Shown here: positions 17,401 through 25,900 of the stretch, piece after piece
How the letters are laid out: each line of letters opens with the position of its first letter
How positions within the stretch are numbered: the stretch's first letter is position 1
Notes under the pieces: generated by a model
What the model was told of the DNA's origin: nothing
Database searches by the model: none
Seen by the model: the letters and a program-made list of their open reading frames with translations, nothing else
Program-made: the position numbers and the translations under genes
Source: Dyadobacter bucti
Lineage (GTDB): Bacteria; Bacteroidota; Bacteroidia; Cytophagales; Spirosomataceae
NCBI RefSeq assembly: GCF_005869225.1
Contig: NZ_SWFP01000017.1
Coordinates: 1 to 52,377, forward strand
Reading direction: 5' to 3'
Length of the DNA stretch: 52,377 nt

Positions 17401-19604
17401 TCGCCCATTGAATAGTTTGCACAGGAACTGCCCGGGATGGTGTTGTATACTACTGTGACCCGCATAGCAAGCGGACCTGCGGCAGCGACCGGAATGGTGA
17501 CGCTTCCTGATACGGAACCAGTTACCAGCGAAGGCGTATAAAATACCCTTTCGTCGTCCTCGAACATCCTGTTTCGGTTGCCATCGATCCAGATGGCCGC
17601 CCCTTCCTTATTCAGCGAATTCAGAAAGGTGGCAGTGAACGGCACTGTCTGTCCCGGTGCAACGGTCGTAGTGCCGGGAAGCACGCCATAGCCGTTGGGT
17701 GAACAGCCCGAATTCTCGCTCAGCATGACGCCGTTGAGGGAAAACGATTTTAAACCGTCGTTATCCGAACACCCTATGGAATAAACGGGAGTACAATCTG
17801 GGGACAATGTTTTAAAATTCCCCATCGTATATTCAGAGAAAGTGTTCATTTCGCAGCTCCTCCGCACTTGCCAGTCGTAGCTGGTGCCTTCGCTCAACCC
17901 TGTTAATAAATAACCGGGGGATGTGAGATTGCTGACCGTATTCCAGCTGGAAGCCGAGCTTGCTTTCCATTGCAGCTCATACACGGTGCCGGCTCCCATA
18001 TTGATCCAGCTGAGCTGTGCGCTGTTGGTACCGATTTTGGTATTCGCGGTACCGAGTGGAGAAGGACAGACGGCGGTACTGAAAACCGTTGACGCGGTGT
18101 ATGCCGATGATCCCGACGTACATTTGTTGCGTACCTGCCATTCATAGTTTAAGCCTGGCGTAAGGTTGCTGAGGGTGTATTCCGCTGTATTGAGGTCGCT
18201 GACATTTGTCCAGCTGGCAGTGTAAGCAACCCGCCACCGCAAATCATAACTAATTCCGGGGCCTGATGGTAACCATCTTAATTCGGCACCGGAGGTGGTG
18301 ACCTCGATGGTTTTCATATTCCGGGGCACTGAGCAGTCTGTGGTGATCGACGCCGCTGCGCTGATTCCCTCTGTACTGTTGGAAGGCCTCACACGGTAAT
18401 AATAGCTGGTGGTAGCCCCTGCTTTTGTATCGGTAAATGTGGTCATATCGGGCCCCACACCTCCTATATGTACAAAACCTGATTCCGGAGAGAGTGAACG
18501 TTCGATGAAGTAGCCCATTTCGTTGGAAGCATTGTCCTGCCAGTTGAGCACTACGTTTGCTGAACTCCCGGTGAAGCTGGCTGTCAGGTTGGTAACTGCC
18601 GGAACATCCGTAGACGGGTAGGTGAGCGAGTAAGAAGTGTGGCTCTGGCGCAAGGCGAGGGCGGTCTGCATGCGCTCATACTGGCTGGGGACAAAATGAT
18701 GTGTGCAGGTGTGATAGTAGCTCATAAGATTGGAAATAGATGGAGTATACCTCTCACCGTTTGCGTCCAGCGCTGTTCCATTGTATGAATTGCATCCGTT
18801 TACGTTGATCACCGAACTCCCTTCCTGTCCGTAAGGATCCGCCGGGGTTTCGCAAAGCATGTCGCCTGCGAACGAACAATTCGCTCCCGGACCCCGTGTC
18901 ACGAGTTCGTTGGTGGGCTCTGTACCATTGCTGCTGCCAAAAGTGTGGAGCAGGTTAAAATTGTGCCCCAGTTCGTGAGGTACCACCCGGTTTCCCAGGT
19001 CTTCCTCCGTCGCCGGATATCCTGTGAGTATGAATGAACGTGTAGAAGACCGGGTGTTCGACGGGTAATATGCATATCCTCCCCAGCCCTCACTTGTGTA
19101 GTCGACATAATATTGGTTGAGGGCGTTGCCTGCGTCCCGGGAATTTGCAACAGCATCCTCAATAGTGGAGGTGAAGTTATTGTACCAATAGGAATTGTCA
19201 ATATAATCAAATGAGGTGCCTGCATAAAAAAACTGGATGCCGGTGCCATTTTGCATGTGGTAACTGTTGGCAAGGGCAAGTATGTTGTTGAGGCTGTTGA
19301 CGCTGTAACCACCGTTGCCGTCACTTCTCCGTAAAATATGCGGACGGATGGGAACCCATGTAACGCCCGTGCCGCCCGCATTCCTCATCCGTGCGGCCCT
19401 GGCCATTTCCATCTCCAGGGCTTTTCGCTCGTCGTCGCCCAGTTCGGGAACGGCACACTTTAATACATTGCCCGATATCCCTTGACTTACACCGCCGGGC
19501 AGGTCTGATTGTCGCGTTTTTTTGAAGGTTTGGGCATAAGAAGGCCCCTGTAAGCAAAGCAAAAGGGATGTTAATGCCATGCAGTTCAGTAAAGTTCTGA
19601 TCAT
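14478..19604 (-). CDS. Secreted multidomain metzincin metalloprotease with T9SS sorting domain
   Basis: The frame opens at 19679, but Met at 19604 gives a proper signal peptide (ending PSYAQ) and a 1708-aa product. A zinc site HELGHNFNLLH at about residues 210-220 and a Met-turn SNLMSYY further on define a pappalysin/metzincin-type protease. The position that is Gly in the classic HExxHxxGxxH is Asn here. Three fibronectin type III domains follow (about 333-600), then two GEVED domains (about 605-890; WIDGNRN and WLDMNRN, GETEDY and GEAEDY), four PKD/SprB-like repeats with YLWSTG-type cores (about 895-1200), two Ig-like segments (about 1203-1370), and a T9SS type A sorting domain (about 1631-1708, VFPNPASDE). 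It should be exported and degrade extracellular protein. It is convergent with the HxlR gene and is not linked to other T9SS parts. Confidence 0.88.
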   Translation of the reverse strand: MIRTLLNCMALTSLLLCLQGPSYAQTFKKTRQSDLPGGVSQGISGNVLKCAVPELGDDERKALEMEMARAARMRNAGGTGVTWVPIRPHILRRSDGNGGYSVNSLNNILALANSYHMQNGTGIQFFYAGTSFDYIDNSYWYNNFTSTIEDAVANSRDAGNALNQYYVDYTSEGWGGYAYYPSNTRSSTRSFILTGYPATEEDLGNRVVPHELGHNFNLLHTFGSSNGTEPTNELVTRGPGANCSFAGDMLCETPADPYGQEGSSVINVNGCNSYNGTALDANGERYTPSISNLMSYYHTCTHHFVPSQYERMQTALALRQSHTSYSLTYPSTDVPAVTNLTASFTGSSANVVLNWQDNASNEMGYFIERSLSPESGFVHIGGVGPDMTTFTDTKAGATTSYYYRVRPSNSTEGISAAASITTDCSVPRNMKTIEVTTSGAELRWLPSGPGISYDLRWRVAYTASWTNVSDLNTAEYTLSNLTPGLNYEWQVRNKCTSGSSAYTASTVFSTAVCPSPLGTANTKIGTNSAQLSWINMGAGTVYELQWKASSASSWNTVSNLTSPGYLLTGLSEGTSYDWQVRRSCEMNTFSEYTMGNFKTLSPDCTPVYSIGCSDNDGLKSFSLNGVMLSENSGCSPNGYGVLPGTTTVAPGQTVPFTATFLNSLNKEGAAIWIDGNRNRMFEDDERVFYTPSLVTGSVSGSVTIPVAAAGPLAMRVTVVYNTIPGSSCANYSMGETEDYVLTVTGDIVTCTPTFNNECSGEDGLKRVVVNGAVLSDNSGCSPNSYAAMPGTVYVRAGQTVAVSGSRLSDVWSHGIAIWLDMNRNTVFEADERVFSTPEPGAGAFSGDIAIPAGLAPGPLMMRIVSAFETIPDNACGNYNFGEAEDYTLTVEDPSQCAVNISGAQTVLSCNRPTITLIASTAFPDATYLWSTGAATASIDVAAGGIYTVTMTSGNCTATQSKTITGSPTTISATITGLDALTCSEKRIELTADTDSYNPAYSWSTGATTRTISVTTPGTYTVTVTSENCSTTATKTITGSTAPPTVSITTPSSTLSCSQTSILLTAKSTATNPTYLWSTGETTMQITVTTAGSYSVTLTSDGCSVSASRSINGVTDPLTVNIVGNTVLTCEQPASTLSPISNNSEGVTYKWNTGATTPSLSVYTAGTYIVVLTQGSCTASDTIVVTSTIEAPTITTIPPNRTYCSQEIVPAFALAGTPSGVRFDITGGKEIGMSDQTDATSIFEFNAVNPGTTPVTATITVTPKTTCGTGNPVTFTITVNPSPIVSITGEAAICAGASTQLTGTPAAGTWQSSDKGLATVANGLVTGQQHGELVVTYMVEGTNGCVGRNYHFIAINATTLAIAGDATTTTAGSDPAQIFADDCRIIASVVPSGASPVSGDIVARVYIDETVPPSRPYVPRHYDLLPTVNPDGATATVTLYFTQQDFDTYNTAAGGILLPSSPSDNKANLYINQFHGTSETGAPSTYLGQAALPFHPADDNIVWNEGLERWEITFDVTGFSGFFVTGKPTPLPVTLTKMTAKVIENSDVAIDWETSSEVDFDHFELQKSTDPKNGFSFLANIAPHAAPGKYQYLDKATRSGATYYYRLKMIDLNGQHAWSKIVLARVEEAAVKVTVFPNPASDEITVTCSEPVSGFKLINNAGITVFDKPAENEARNEKLNVAAYQTGIYQLKIRLQDGTEVVRKVLLVR

Positions 19605-19877
19605 TAAAGTTATCGTTGATGTGTTTACATTCAGAAATACAGGCGACTTCCGTGCGCGTAAAAGCAAACGGAAACGCAAAAACAGGAAGTGGCGGGTGAC
19701 GTCGCTATTCTGAGGATGTAGAAGAATGTTTCATGTCGTTGAGAATTATGTTGAGAATAAATGCGGTAGAAAATTATAACTTTTTTTAAGTATTTACATT
19801 CTGATATTTTTTATAATCTTACAAATGTTATGTTAAACTGCGTTTCCTTTCAACTTAAACAGTGCCCAGCTCATTTT

Positions 19878-20612
19878 ATGAAATTTTTTGTAAGCAGATC
19901 GTCTATCAGAAAAATAGTGCCAGCTTTTTATTTTCTTTTTTTATTGCCAAATATTTCTTGTGACAACAAAGAGCCCGTCCCAAGGGTCGTTGTTGATGCG
20001 CCTCAACTGGATCTGAAATACGACCAGCAGCACCAGTTTAAGCTTTCTGAGGGAGGTGAAGAACTCCAACCCCAAACCTTTGTGTGGAAATCAGATGATG
20101 AAACAGTGGGTACGGTGGATGCAAATGGAAAGTTTACGGCCCGAAGAGTTGGGGAAACTATTGTCCATGCTGTGTCGCCGGATGGAGAAATGCAAATCGA
20201 AAGTAAGGTAACCGTAAGCCCATACTCGTCGTTGTACACGGAACCCGTACTGCTTTGGGGCGCGAGCCAGACGCAGGTTAAAGCGGGAGAGAAACGCAAA
20301 ATTTCGGAAAGTTCCCCATATTACCTGGCGTTTACGGGGGAAACGACCACGGTTAAAAAAGCCGAATATTACTTCAGCCCGGACCAAAAACTCAGCGGTG
20401 CCAACATTTACCTGGGTAATACGCAGGAAGCTTATCAGGAGGCTGTTTTGTATTTAAAAGAGCGGTATCCCGACAATTTCACCTACAAGAATACTACTGC
20501 GCCGTTTCAATTGATCCATTCGTTTTTTAACGATGCCAAAACAATGCGTATTGATTTTTCAGCGACGGAAATTTCCGGAAACGTTGTGAATTATTACAGT
20601 TTTACGTTCTGA
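19878..20612 (+). CDS. Lipoprotein with a bacterial Ig-like (Big_2) domain
   Basis: The frame opens at 19830, but Met at 19878 gives a basic-hydrophobic leader ending in a lipobox (LPNISC, then DNKEP), so the 244-aa precursor is probably lipidated and the +2 Asp may retain or position it. Residues about 30-115 form a Big_2-like domain (FVWKSDDETVGTVDANGKFTA, RVGETIV). The C-terminal half has no motif I recognise. It diverges from the metalloprotease over a 273-bp AT-rich region, with no clear shared operator. Likely a surface-exposed or periplasmic lipoprotein of unknown role. Confidence 0.7.
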   Translation: MKFFVSRSSIRKIVPAFYFLFLLPNISCDNKEPVPRVVVDAPQLDLKYDQQHQFKLSEGGEELQPQTFVWKSDDETVGTVDANGKFTARRVGETIVHAVSPDGEMQIESKVTVSPYSSLYTEPVLLWGASQTQVKAGEKRKISESSPYYLAFTGETTTVKKAEYYFSPDQKLSGANIYLGNTQEAYQEAVLYLKERYPDNFTYKNTTAPFQLIHSFFNDAKTMRIDFSATEISGNVVNYYSFTF

Positions 20613-20660
20613 CAGACTTTTCGGATGAAAAGCAATAAGCAGTATAGGCAATGGTGTCTG

Positions 20661-20687
20661 CATCCAGCTCCTGTAACGGTCTGGATG
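20661..20687. terminator. Weak hairpin between convergent genes
   Basis: CATCCAG (20661-20667) and CTGGATG (20681-20687) are perfect 7-bp arms with a 13-nt loop, between the convergent lipoprotein and permease genes. There is no strong T-tract, so a terminator role is tentative. Confidence 0.3.
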
Positions 20688-20694
20688 TTCACAT

Positions 20695-23307
20695 TCACTC
20701 GCTTCGCAGACTCTTGACAGGGTCCGTTAATGCTGCCTTGATGCTTTGGAACGAAATCGTCAGCAAGGCAATGGCAAGCGCCAGCACGCCGGCGAAACCG
20801 AAAACCCACCACGGCATGTCCATGCGATAGGCAAAATCCTGCAACCAGTTGTCCATGACATACCAGGCAATCGGGACAGCGATCATGATGCCTGTCATCA
20901 CCAATTTGATAAAATCAGTGGCCAAAAGACGGATAATCCCCGTCAGGCTCGAACCTAAAACTTTCCGGACGCCGATCTCTTTTGTCCGCACCTGGGCTGT
21001 GTAAGTTGCAAGTCCGAATAACCCGAGACATGAAATCAGAATGGCGATGGAAGCGAAAATGTTGAACAACATGCCGGCTTGCTCTTCGGACTTGTAAAGA
21101 CTATCGAATGCTTCGTCCAGAAATGCATATTGAAACGGGGCATCAGCATTGAATTTTGTCCAGATGTTTTTAGCAGCCGCAATGGCTTTTTTTGCGTCAG
21201 TACCTGTTGTTTTGATGTAAATGCGGTTCATATTACCGGGATCATAAATGAAGACCGCGGGTTCGATTTTTTGTTTCATCGAGGCAAAATGGAAGTCCTT
21301 CACCACCCCGATAATTGTCCCTTCCGTGTCCCAGATCTTGAAACGCTTGCCGATCGGATCTTTTATCCGCGCAGTTTTGACAGCCATTTCGTTCAGGATA
21401 AAATGCCTGGTATCGGCCGGAGCGTCCGTAAAATTACCGCCTTCTTTCAGCTGCATTTTGAAGAACGGGATAAAGGACCTGTCCGTGTTCATGAACCGGA
21501 TCATCATGGTTTCGCCCGGTTGCTTTCCATCCCAGTTGCTGGTCCCGGTCTGGCCGCCGATCAGGACCACATTGAAGTTGGATCTGCTGACGTCGGATAT
21601 GCCGGGCTGGCTCAATAAATCGGACTTGATGGCTTCATAATGCTTCGTCAGGTCCCGCATATAGAAGGATAACACATGCGTTTTGTCATAACCCAGTCCT
21701 TTGGACCGGATATATTTCATCTGGCTGCTGATGATCAATGTTCCAACGATCAGAATCACCGAAACCGTAAACTGAATAACTACCAGTGTTTTGCGGAACA
21801 TTGCTTCGTTAAGCCCGACCGAAACTTTGCCTTTCAGGGATTTGAGTGGCTCAAAAGACGATAACAGTAAAGCCGGGTAAATGCTCGAAGCGGCCAGTGT
21901 ACAAGCTATGGTAGCACCCAAAACCTGCCATATATGTGGTTTCAGAAAATCCAGGACTAATTTTTTGCCCGAAATCTGATTGAAAAACGGCATGAGAATG
22001 TGCATCAATACGATGGCCAGCAACGTGGACAATGAAAATAGCAATATGGTTTCTACCAAAAACTGCACGAAAAGTTGTATCCGCGCCGCGCCGACAATTT
22101 TGCGCATGCTCACTTCCTTGGACCGAAGCAATGAGCGGGCTGTAGAGAGGTTGACGTAATTAATGCAGGCAATGATCAGGATCAGTAAGGCCACGATCAT
22201 AAACATTCTCACCGTTTCAATTCCTTGCCCGGAACCGTCGGATTTGTATAAATGTACGTCCGGCAACGCCTGTAATAAATAGGTGAGGTCCGTGTCGTCC
22301 GGTTTGTTGCGCAGATGTATGTTGCGAAGATTGGCTGCTATATCCTGCAACGGCCGGCCCGGCTGTAAGAGCAGATACGTTGTGTAATCAAATTCGGAAA
22401 AATCATTGTCCATATTTTTCCCGTCCTTGCGCCCTTCATATACATCCTTAAAGCGGAGCGAAATTGGGAAGACCATGTCGCCTTTGATGCTCGAATTCTC
22501 CGGAAAATCTTCAACTACACCTGTAACTGTGAAATGTACGTTCCCACAAGCAATCGCTTTTCCAAGGGCGTCAGCATCGCCAAAATACCGCCTGGCGGTT
22601 GTTTCGGTAAGTATAACCGAGTAGTTATCCGGGAAAGGCTTCTCCGGATTCCCATGAACGAGCCTGTAATCGAACATGGTGAACAGGGTAGGGTCGGCGA
22701 AAAAAGTGTTTTCTTCGCTGAAAACCTTGTCCTGATACCTGAACAAGGTGTGCGCACCATTATAGGTCATCCGGACCGCTTCCCTGATCTCAGGAACTTC
22801 CCTTTTGGCAAATCCCGCGATAGGCGCAACCGTTGCGGTCCATATCTGCTGACTGGAACCCGTGCCAACCCTGTTTTCAAGCTTATAAATATTATCCGCC
22901 TGCTTGTTGAAGCTGTCAAAGCTCAGTTCATCCTGCACCCAAAGCAAAATCAGGATCCCGACCGCCAGCCCCACAGACAGCCCGATGCAATTGATCAGCG
23001 AATAAAAGCTGTTATTGAGCAGATTGCGCCAGGCAATTTTAAAATAGTTACCGATCATATCATGAATGAGAAATGGTGAAGGATAAGTTTGGCTTTGTTT
23101 TTTAAAATAGCCTGGTTTGAAGAATCCCAGAACTTCCAGCCAATAGAGCCGCCTGGCTTTTTTCAGGCCAAATCGGCGGATATGGTCGTTGAATACTTCA
23201 TGTAAATCTCCTTCTACGTCCTCAGCCAGGTTTGCAGCGCAAAACCATCTCAGAAAACGGACGGCAAGCTGAGGCGGAGCAGGGGGGATGTGCGCGTTCT
23301 TTTTCAT
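20695..23307 (-). CDS. ABC transporter permease (MacB/FtsX type) with N-terminal prefix domain
   Basis: The 870-aa protein starts with a prefix of about 90 residues (PPAPPQLAVRFLRWFCAANL, then EDVEGDLHEVF) that is known mainly from permeases encoded beside PadR regulators. The standard double layout follows: a first helix after IAWRNLLNNSFYSLINCIGL, a MacB-type periplasmic domain, an FtsX segment ending in KEVSMRKIVGA, a second periplasmic domain, and a last FtsX segment with KEIGVRKVLGSS. The C-terminus is DPVKSLRSE. Such permeases work as mechanotransmission or efflux partners of a MacB-like ATPase, but no ATPase gene is nearby. Its start overlaps the padR stop by 4 bp (ATGA), so translation is probably coupled. 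Confidence 0.85.
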   Translation of the reverse strand: MKKNAHIPPAPPQLAVRFLRWFCAANLAEDVEGDLHEVFNDHIRRFGLKKARRLYWLEVLGFFKPGYFKKQSQTYPSPFLIHDMIGNYFKIAWRNLLNNSFYSLINCIGLSVGLAVGILILLWVQDELSFDSFNKQADNIYKLENRVGTGSSQQIWTATVAPIAGFAKREVPEIREAVRMTYNGAHTLFRYQDKVFSEENTFFADPTLFTMFDYRLVHGNPEKPFPDNYSVILTETTARRYFGDADALGKAIACGNVHFTVTGVVEDFPENSSIKGDMVFPISLRFKDVYEGRKDGKNMDNDFSEFDYTTYLLLQPGRPLQDIAANLRNIHLRNKPDDTDLTYLLQALPDVHLYKSDGSGQGIETVRMFMIVALLILIIACINYVNLSTARSLLRSKEVSMRKIVGAARIQLFVQFLVETILLFSLSTLLAIVLMHILMPFFNQISGKKLVLDFLKPHIWQVLGATIACTLAASSIYPALLLSSFEPLKSLKGKVSVGLNEAMFRKTLVVIQFTVSVILIVGTLIISSQMKYIRSKGLGYDKTHVLSFYMRDLTKHYEAIKSDLLSQPGISDVSRSNFNVVLIGGQTGTSNWDGKQPGETMMIRFMNTDRSFIPFFKMQLKEGGNFTDAPADTRHFILNEMAVKTARIKDPIGKRFKIWDTEGTIIGVVKDFHFASMKQKIEPAVFIYDPGNMNRIYIKTTGTDAKKAIAAAKNIWTKFNADAPFQYAFLDEAFDSLYKSEEQAGMLFNIFASIAILISCLGLFGLATYTAQVRTKEIGVRKVLGSSLTGIIRLLATDFIKLVMTGIMIAVPIAWYVMDNWLQDFAYRMDMPWWVFGFAGVLALAIALLTISFQSIKAALTDPVKSLRSE

Positions 23308-23642
23308 AAATCAACAACCATTTTAAGTGGGCTGATAAGTCTGTCCCAGAAGCCGGCACGTACCTGCTGGATCTCTTTCAATGTGCGCAGTCCGTAGGCT
23401 GTAACGGAAAACAGGCGTTTGCGTTTGCCACCCCGCTCCGCAGTAGGCTCGCCCATAGCAGATCTCACCATACCTTTTTCTTCCAGCCGCTGCAATGCGG
23501 AATGTACCTGATTGAGCCGCAGGTCCCGGCCGGTTTGCCTGCCGATATCAAGCAAAAGCGCGGCTCCGTAAGCCTGCCCGTCCGTCACAGCCACGGCGAG
23601 CAGCACAATTTCCTCAAACTCTCCGAGATAGGTTCGTTTCAT
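23304..23642 (-). CDS. PadR-family transcriptional regulator
   Basis: This 112-aa winged-helix protein shows LGEFEEIVLLAVA at the N-terminus, QVHSALQRLEEKGMVRS as recognition helix and following strand, and the GGKRKRLFSVTAYG wing, all typical of PadR. The frame overlaps the permease start by 4 bp, giving a two-gene operon whose repressor controls its own transporter. A 7-bp inverted repeat lies 15 bp upstream of the ATG and is the likely operator. The inducer is unknown. Confidence 0.88.
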   Translation of the reverse strand: MKRTYLGEFEEIVLLAVAVTDGQAYGAALLLDIGRQTGRDLRLNQVHSALQRLEEKGMVRSAMGEPTAERGGKRKRLFSVTAYGLRTLKEIQQVRAGFWDRLISPLKMVVDL

Positions 23643-23656
23643 GGTTTTAATTAAAT

Positions 23657-23677
23657 CTATTTTTGCTGATAAAATAG
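23657..23677 (-). promoter_or_regulatory. Candidate PadR operator
   Basis: CTATTTT (23657-23663) and AAAATAG (23671-23677) are perfect arms around a 7-bp spacer, just upstream of the padR ATG at 23642. The position suits autorepression by PadR (inference). Confidence 0.45.
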
Positions 23678-23749
23678 TTTGCCAGGAAATGAATTGTCTA
23701 TCAACAGCTTGAATGTGATATACTTGTAAAAATACTTGCAGCTGAACGT

Positions 23750-23765
23750 TGTCCGATATCGAACA
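23750..23765. promoter_or_regulatory. Near-palindrome upstream of padR
   Basis: TGTCCGATATCGAACA is a 16-bp palindrome except for one base pair. It lies 108 bp upstream of padR and resembles the element at 46487 upstream of another permease, so it may bind an activator. Function is unproven. Confidence 0.35.
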
Positions 23766-23836
23766 GCGTTTGTGCGGTTATGCGCCCGGATTATTAGCGT
23801 AAGTGACCATCATGCGGTATGTGCGAACAGGCACGT

Positions 23837-24229
23837 CTAGTCTGTAAGCTTAATGTATTCGCATTCGCCGACCGGTAATTTCTCCGGCCGCTCGTACCAT
23901 TCGTCGATTTCCTTGCCGCCAAGGAATTGTTTTGCGGACCAATGGTACTCACCGGCGGGCAGGTCGACCTTTACCATATCGCCGAGCGTTGCCTGGTTGC
24001 AGTCCGGTCTTTTTGCATTGGGCGAAACGAGTTTTCCGACGAATTTTTTGTTAACGTAAATGTCTATTGCATCAAATTCCTTCCTGTCTAATTGGGTGTA
24101 GAAGATAAACCGGCCCTCCTCCCGGGGCGCTGGTTCATCCTTCTTGCAGGAAATAACTAATAGTTGCAGACCAAGCATAAGCCCGAATACCTTTGAAGCC
24201 GAATGGCAGCTTTTTAGAATCTTTTTCAT
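23837..24229 (-). CDS. Small lipoprotein, hypothetical
   Basis: The frame opens at 24433, but Met at 24229 begins a lipoprotein signal (hydrophobic stretch ending LLVISC, then KKDEPAP), leaving a 130-aa precursor. The mature part has a beta-sandwich look: YTQLDRKEFDAIDIYVN, then DLPAGEYHWSAKQ and a C-terminal CEYIKL. Similar PEGA-like lipoproteins of unknown function are common in Bacteroidota. Two cysteines in the mature part (PDCNQ and GECEY) could pair. It is monocistronic with a -7 box on its own strand. Confidence 0.7.
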   Translation of the reverse strand: MKKILKSCHSASKVFGLMLGLQLLVISCKKDEPAPREEGRFIFYTQLDRKEFDAIDIYVNKKFVGKLVSPNAKRPDCNQATLGDMVKVDLPAGEYHWSAKQFLGGKEIDEWYERPEKLPVGECEYIKLTD

Positions 24230-24285
24230 AGCTACTGATTTGTTAAGTACGATTTGTTTTAAAAAACACGGTATGATTGATACGG

Positions 24286-24293
24286 CAAAAGTA
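24286..24293 (-). promoter_or_regulatory. -7 box for the small lipoprotein
   Basis: On the minus strand TACTTTTG matches TAnnTTTG, 56 bp upstream of the chosen ATG at 24229. This supports the shorter start over the longer frame, whose extra codons would lie upstream of the promoter. Confidence 0.45.
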
Positions 24294-24593
24294 TTTCCCC
24301 TGGATAGTTGAGGCGAAATTTTAAGTACCGACGCGTGGTAATTATCTGCTGAGCCGTGGGGTAAATGCCGGTGAGACGTTTTTGAGAACTGCGAATCCGG
24401 CCTGCGCATAGAGCACCTGTTCCCTGAATTCACACAAATTTGAAGATGAGTTAATTTACTTTAAATGAAAGTGGCGTTACTTTGACGGCGCAATATATGC
24501 TCTGCCCTGTCCGGCAAGGCGAAATCGACGTAAACGCAAAACTTCGGCCACACGGCGAAGACTGGTAATTAAACCGACCTAATTATTCTCAAA

Positions 24594-25451
24594 ATGACAA
24601 ATGTTCTAAAAATACAGGTAGTCGCTGGCTTTCTTTGTCTGATCAGCCTGGCGGGATTCGGCCAGAAAAGCGCGCCTTTTTTCTTTATCCAAATGACGGA
24701 TACTCAATTTGGATTCTTTACCGATAACAAGAGTTTTGAAAGGGAAACAGAGAATTTTGAGAAAGCCGTTGCGGCGGCAAACCGGTTGCGCCCTGCCTTC
24801 GTAGTCATCACCGGAGACCTGATCAACAAACCAGCCGACAAGGCGCAACTGTCGGAATACAAGCGAATCGTAGCGCTCCTTGATCCTGAAATTCCTGTAT
24901 ATCATGTGGCTGGAAATCATGATGTTACAAACGATCCCAGGGAGAACGATATCGCCGGTTACCGCAAAGAGCTTGGAAATGACTTTTATGTCATTAAACA
25001 CAATGGCATGCGCGGGATCGTCCTGAATTCCCTGTATTTTAAAAGCCCTGCCGGGGTGGAAAAGGAGGCCGCCGCCCAGGATAGATGGTTGACCAGGCAA
25101 CTGAAAAAAGCCAGACGCGCTTCAGCTGCGCCTCTGCTGGTGTTCCAGCACCACAGCTGGTTTTTGGCTGAGCCGGAAGAAAAGGATGAATATTTCAACA
25201 TTCCTGCTGTGACACGGAACAAGTACCTGGCATTATTTCAACAATATGGTGTGAGCCATGTTTTCGCCGGCCATTATCACCGCAATGCATTTGGCAAATC
25301 CGGGACCATGGAAATGGTAACTACCGGCCCCGTAGGGAAGCCCCTGGGGAAGGACCCGTCGGGTTTTCGGATTGTAAAGGTTTCCGGAAATAAGGTAAGT
25401 CACCAATATTACGAACTTGATCACATACCCGGCCAAATTGTTCTGGAGTAG
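24594..25451 (+). CDS. Secreted calcineurin-like phosphoesterase (CPPED1-like)
   Basis: The 285-aa protein has a signal peptide (about 1-24, ending GFGQ) followed by a metallophosphoesterase domain. Metal-ligand motifs are DTQFG (36-40, where the usual DxH is DxQ as in CPPED1), GDLINK (74-79), GNHD (107-110), HHSW (186-189) and GHYH (226-229). The set is complete, so a two-metal active site is expected. CPPED1-type enzymes hydrolyse phosphoesters or phosphoproteins; the substrate here is unknown. It would act in the periplasm. It converges with arr, with only 11 bp between stops. Confidence 0.88.
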   Translation: MTNVLKIQVVAGFLCLISLAGFGQKSAPFFFIQMTDTQFGFFTDNKSFERETENFEKAVAAANRLRPAFVVITGDLINKPADKAQLSEYKRIVALLDPEIPVYHVAGNHDVTNDPRENDIAGYRKELGNDFYVIKHNGMRGIVLNSLYFKSPAGVEKEAAAQDRWLTRQLKKARRASAAPLLVFQHHSWFLAEPEEKDEYFNIPAVTRNKYLALFQQYGVSHVFAGHYHRNAFGKSGTMEMVTTGPVGKPLGKDPSGFRIVKVSGNKVSHQYYELDHIPGQIVLE

Positions 25452-25462
25452 GCGAAACTTGT

Positions 25463-25897
25463 TTACTCCTCAATCACCGAAATCCCCTTTTGTTTGAGAT
25501 TTTCCAGTCCGTCGATCATTGCTTTGATTTGTTCTGCGGAATGCCGTTGCCATATTGTGACCTCGCCGATCACTTTGAATGGATGCAGGGAGCGATAGGA
25601 CATTGTAGGGTTACCGGGGAATTTTTTATCGGTAACATTCGGGTCGTCTTCCAGCGGACCTGTCGCTTCCACCAGGAATATTCTTTCACGTCCCTCTCCC
25701 AAAGCAAGTTCAGCTCCCCAGACAGCGGCATTCAGGGTGGCAGAGAGGTAAATGTGTTTTAATTTCCTGTCTACAAAATTGGAGTTAAAGCCGGTTTCTA
25801 TAAAATCCCCGATTTTCAGATCTGCTTTGGTCCCATGAAAGAAGGTTTGAGAAAAAGCATTATATACCGGTGCGCTGGTTTCGTGTACTGTATCCAT
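25463..25897 (-). CDS. arr: NAD+-dependent rifampin ADP-ribosyltransferase
   Basis: This 144-aa protein matches the compact Arr enzymes in length and motifs: FFHGTKADLKIGD with His21, the HIYLSAT stretch with Tyr50, AAVWGAELALGEGRER, and EDDPNVTDKKFPGNPT with Asp84/Asp85. These correspond to the His-Tyr-Asp set used to bind NAD and transfer ADP-ribose to the rifampin ansa-chain hydroxyl. It should therefore inactivate rifamycins in the cytoplasm. It follows a MarR regulator by 3 bp and is clearly co-transcribed, which suggests inducible resistance. It may be a chromosomal intrinsic gene rather than recently acquired, since base composition matches its surroundings. Confidence 0.92.
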   Translation of the reverse strand: MDTVHETSAPVYNAFSQTFFHGTKADLKIGDFIETGFNSNFVDRKLKHIYLSATLNAAVWGAELALGEGRERIFLVEATGPLEDDPNVTDKKFPGNPTMSYRSLHPFKVIGEVTIWQRHSAEQIKAMIDGLENLKQKGISVIEE

Positions 25898-25900
25898 TGG

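Noticed and set aside
23657..23765. Sigma-54 promoter before padR
   Set aside because: A CTGGCA is present on the minus strand but the -12 GC at the required spacing is missing.
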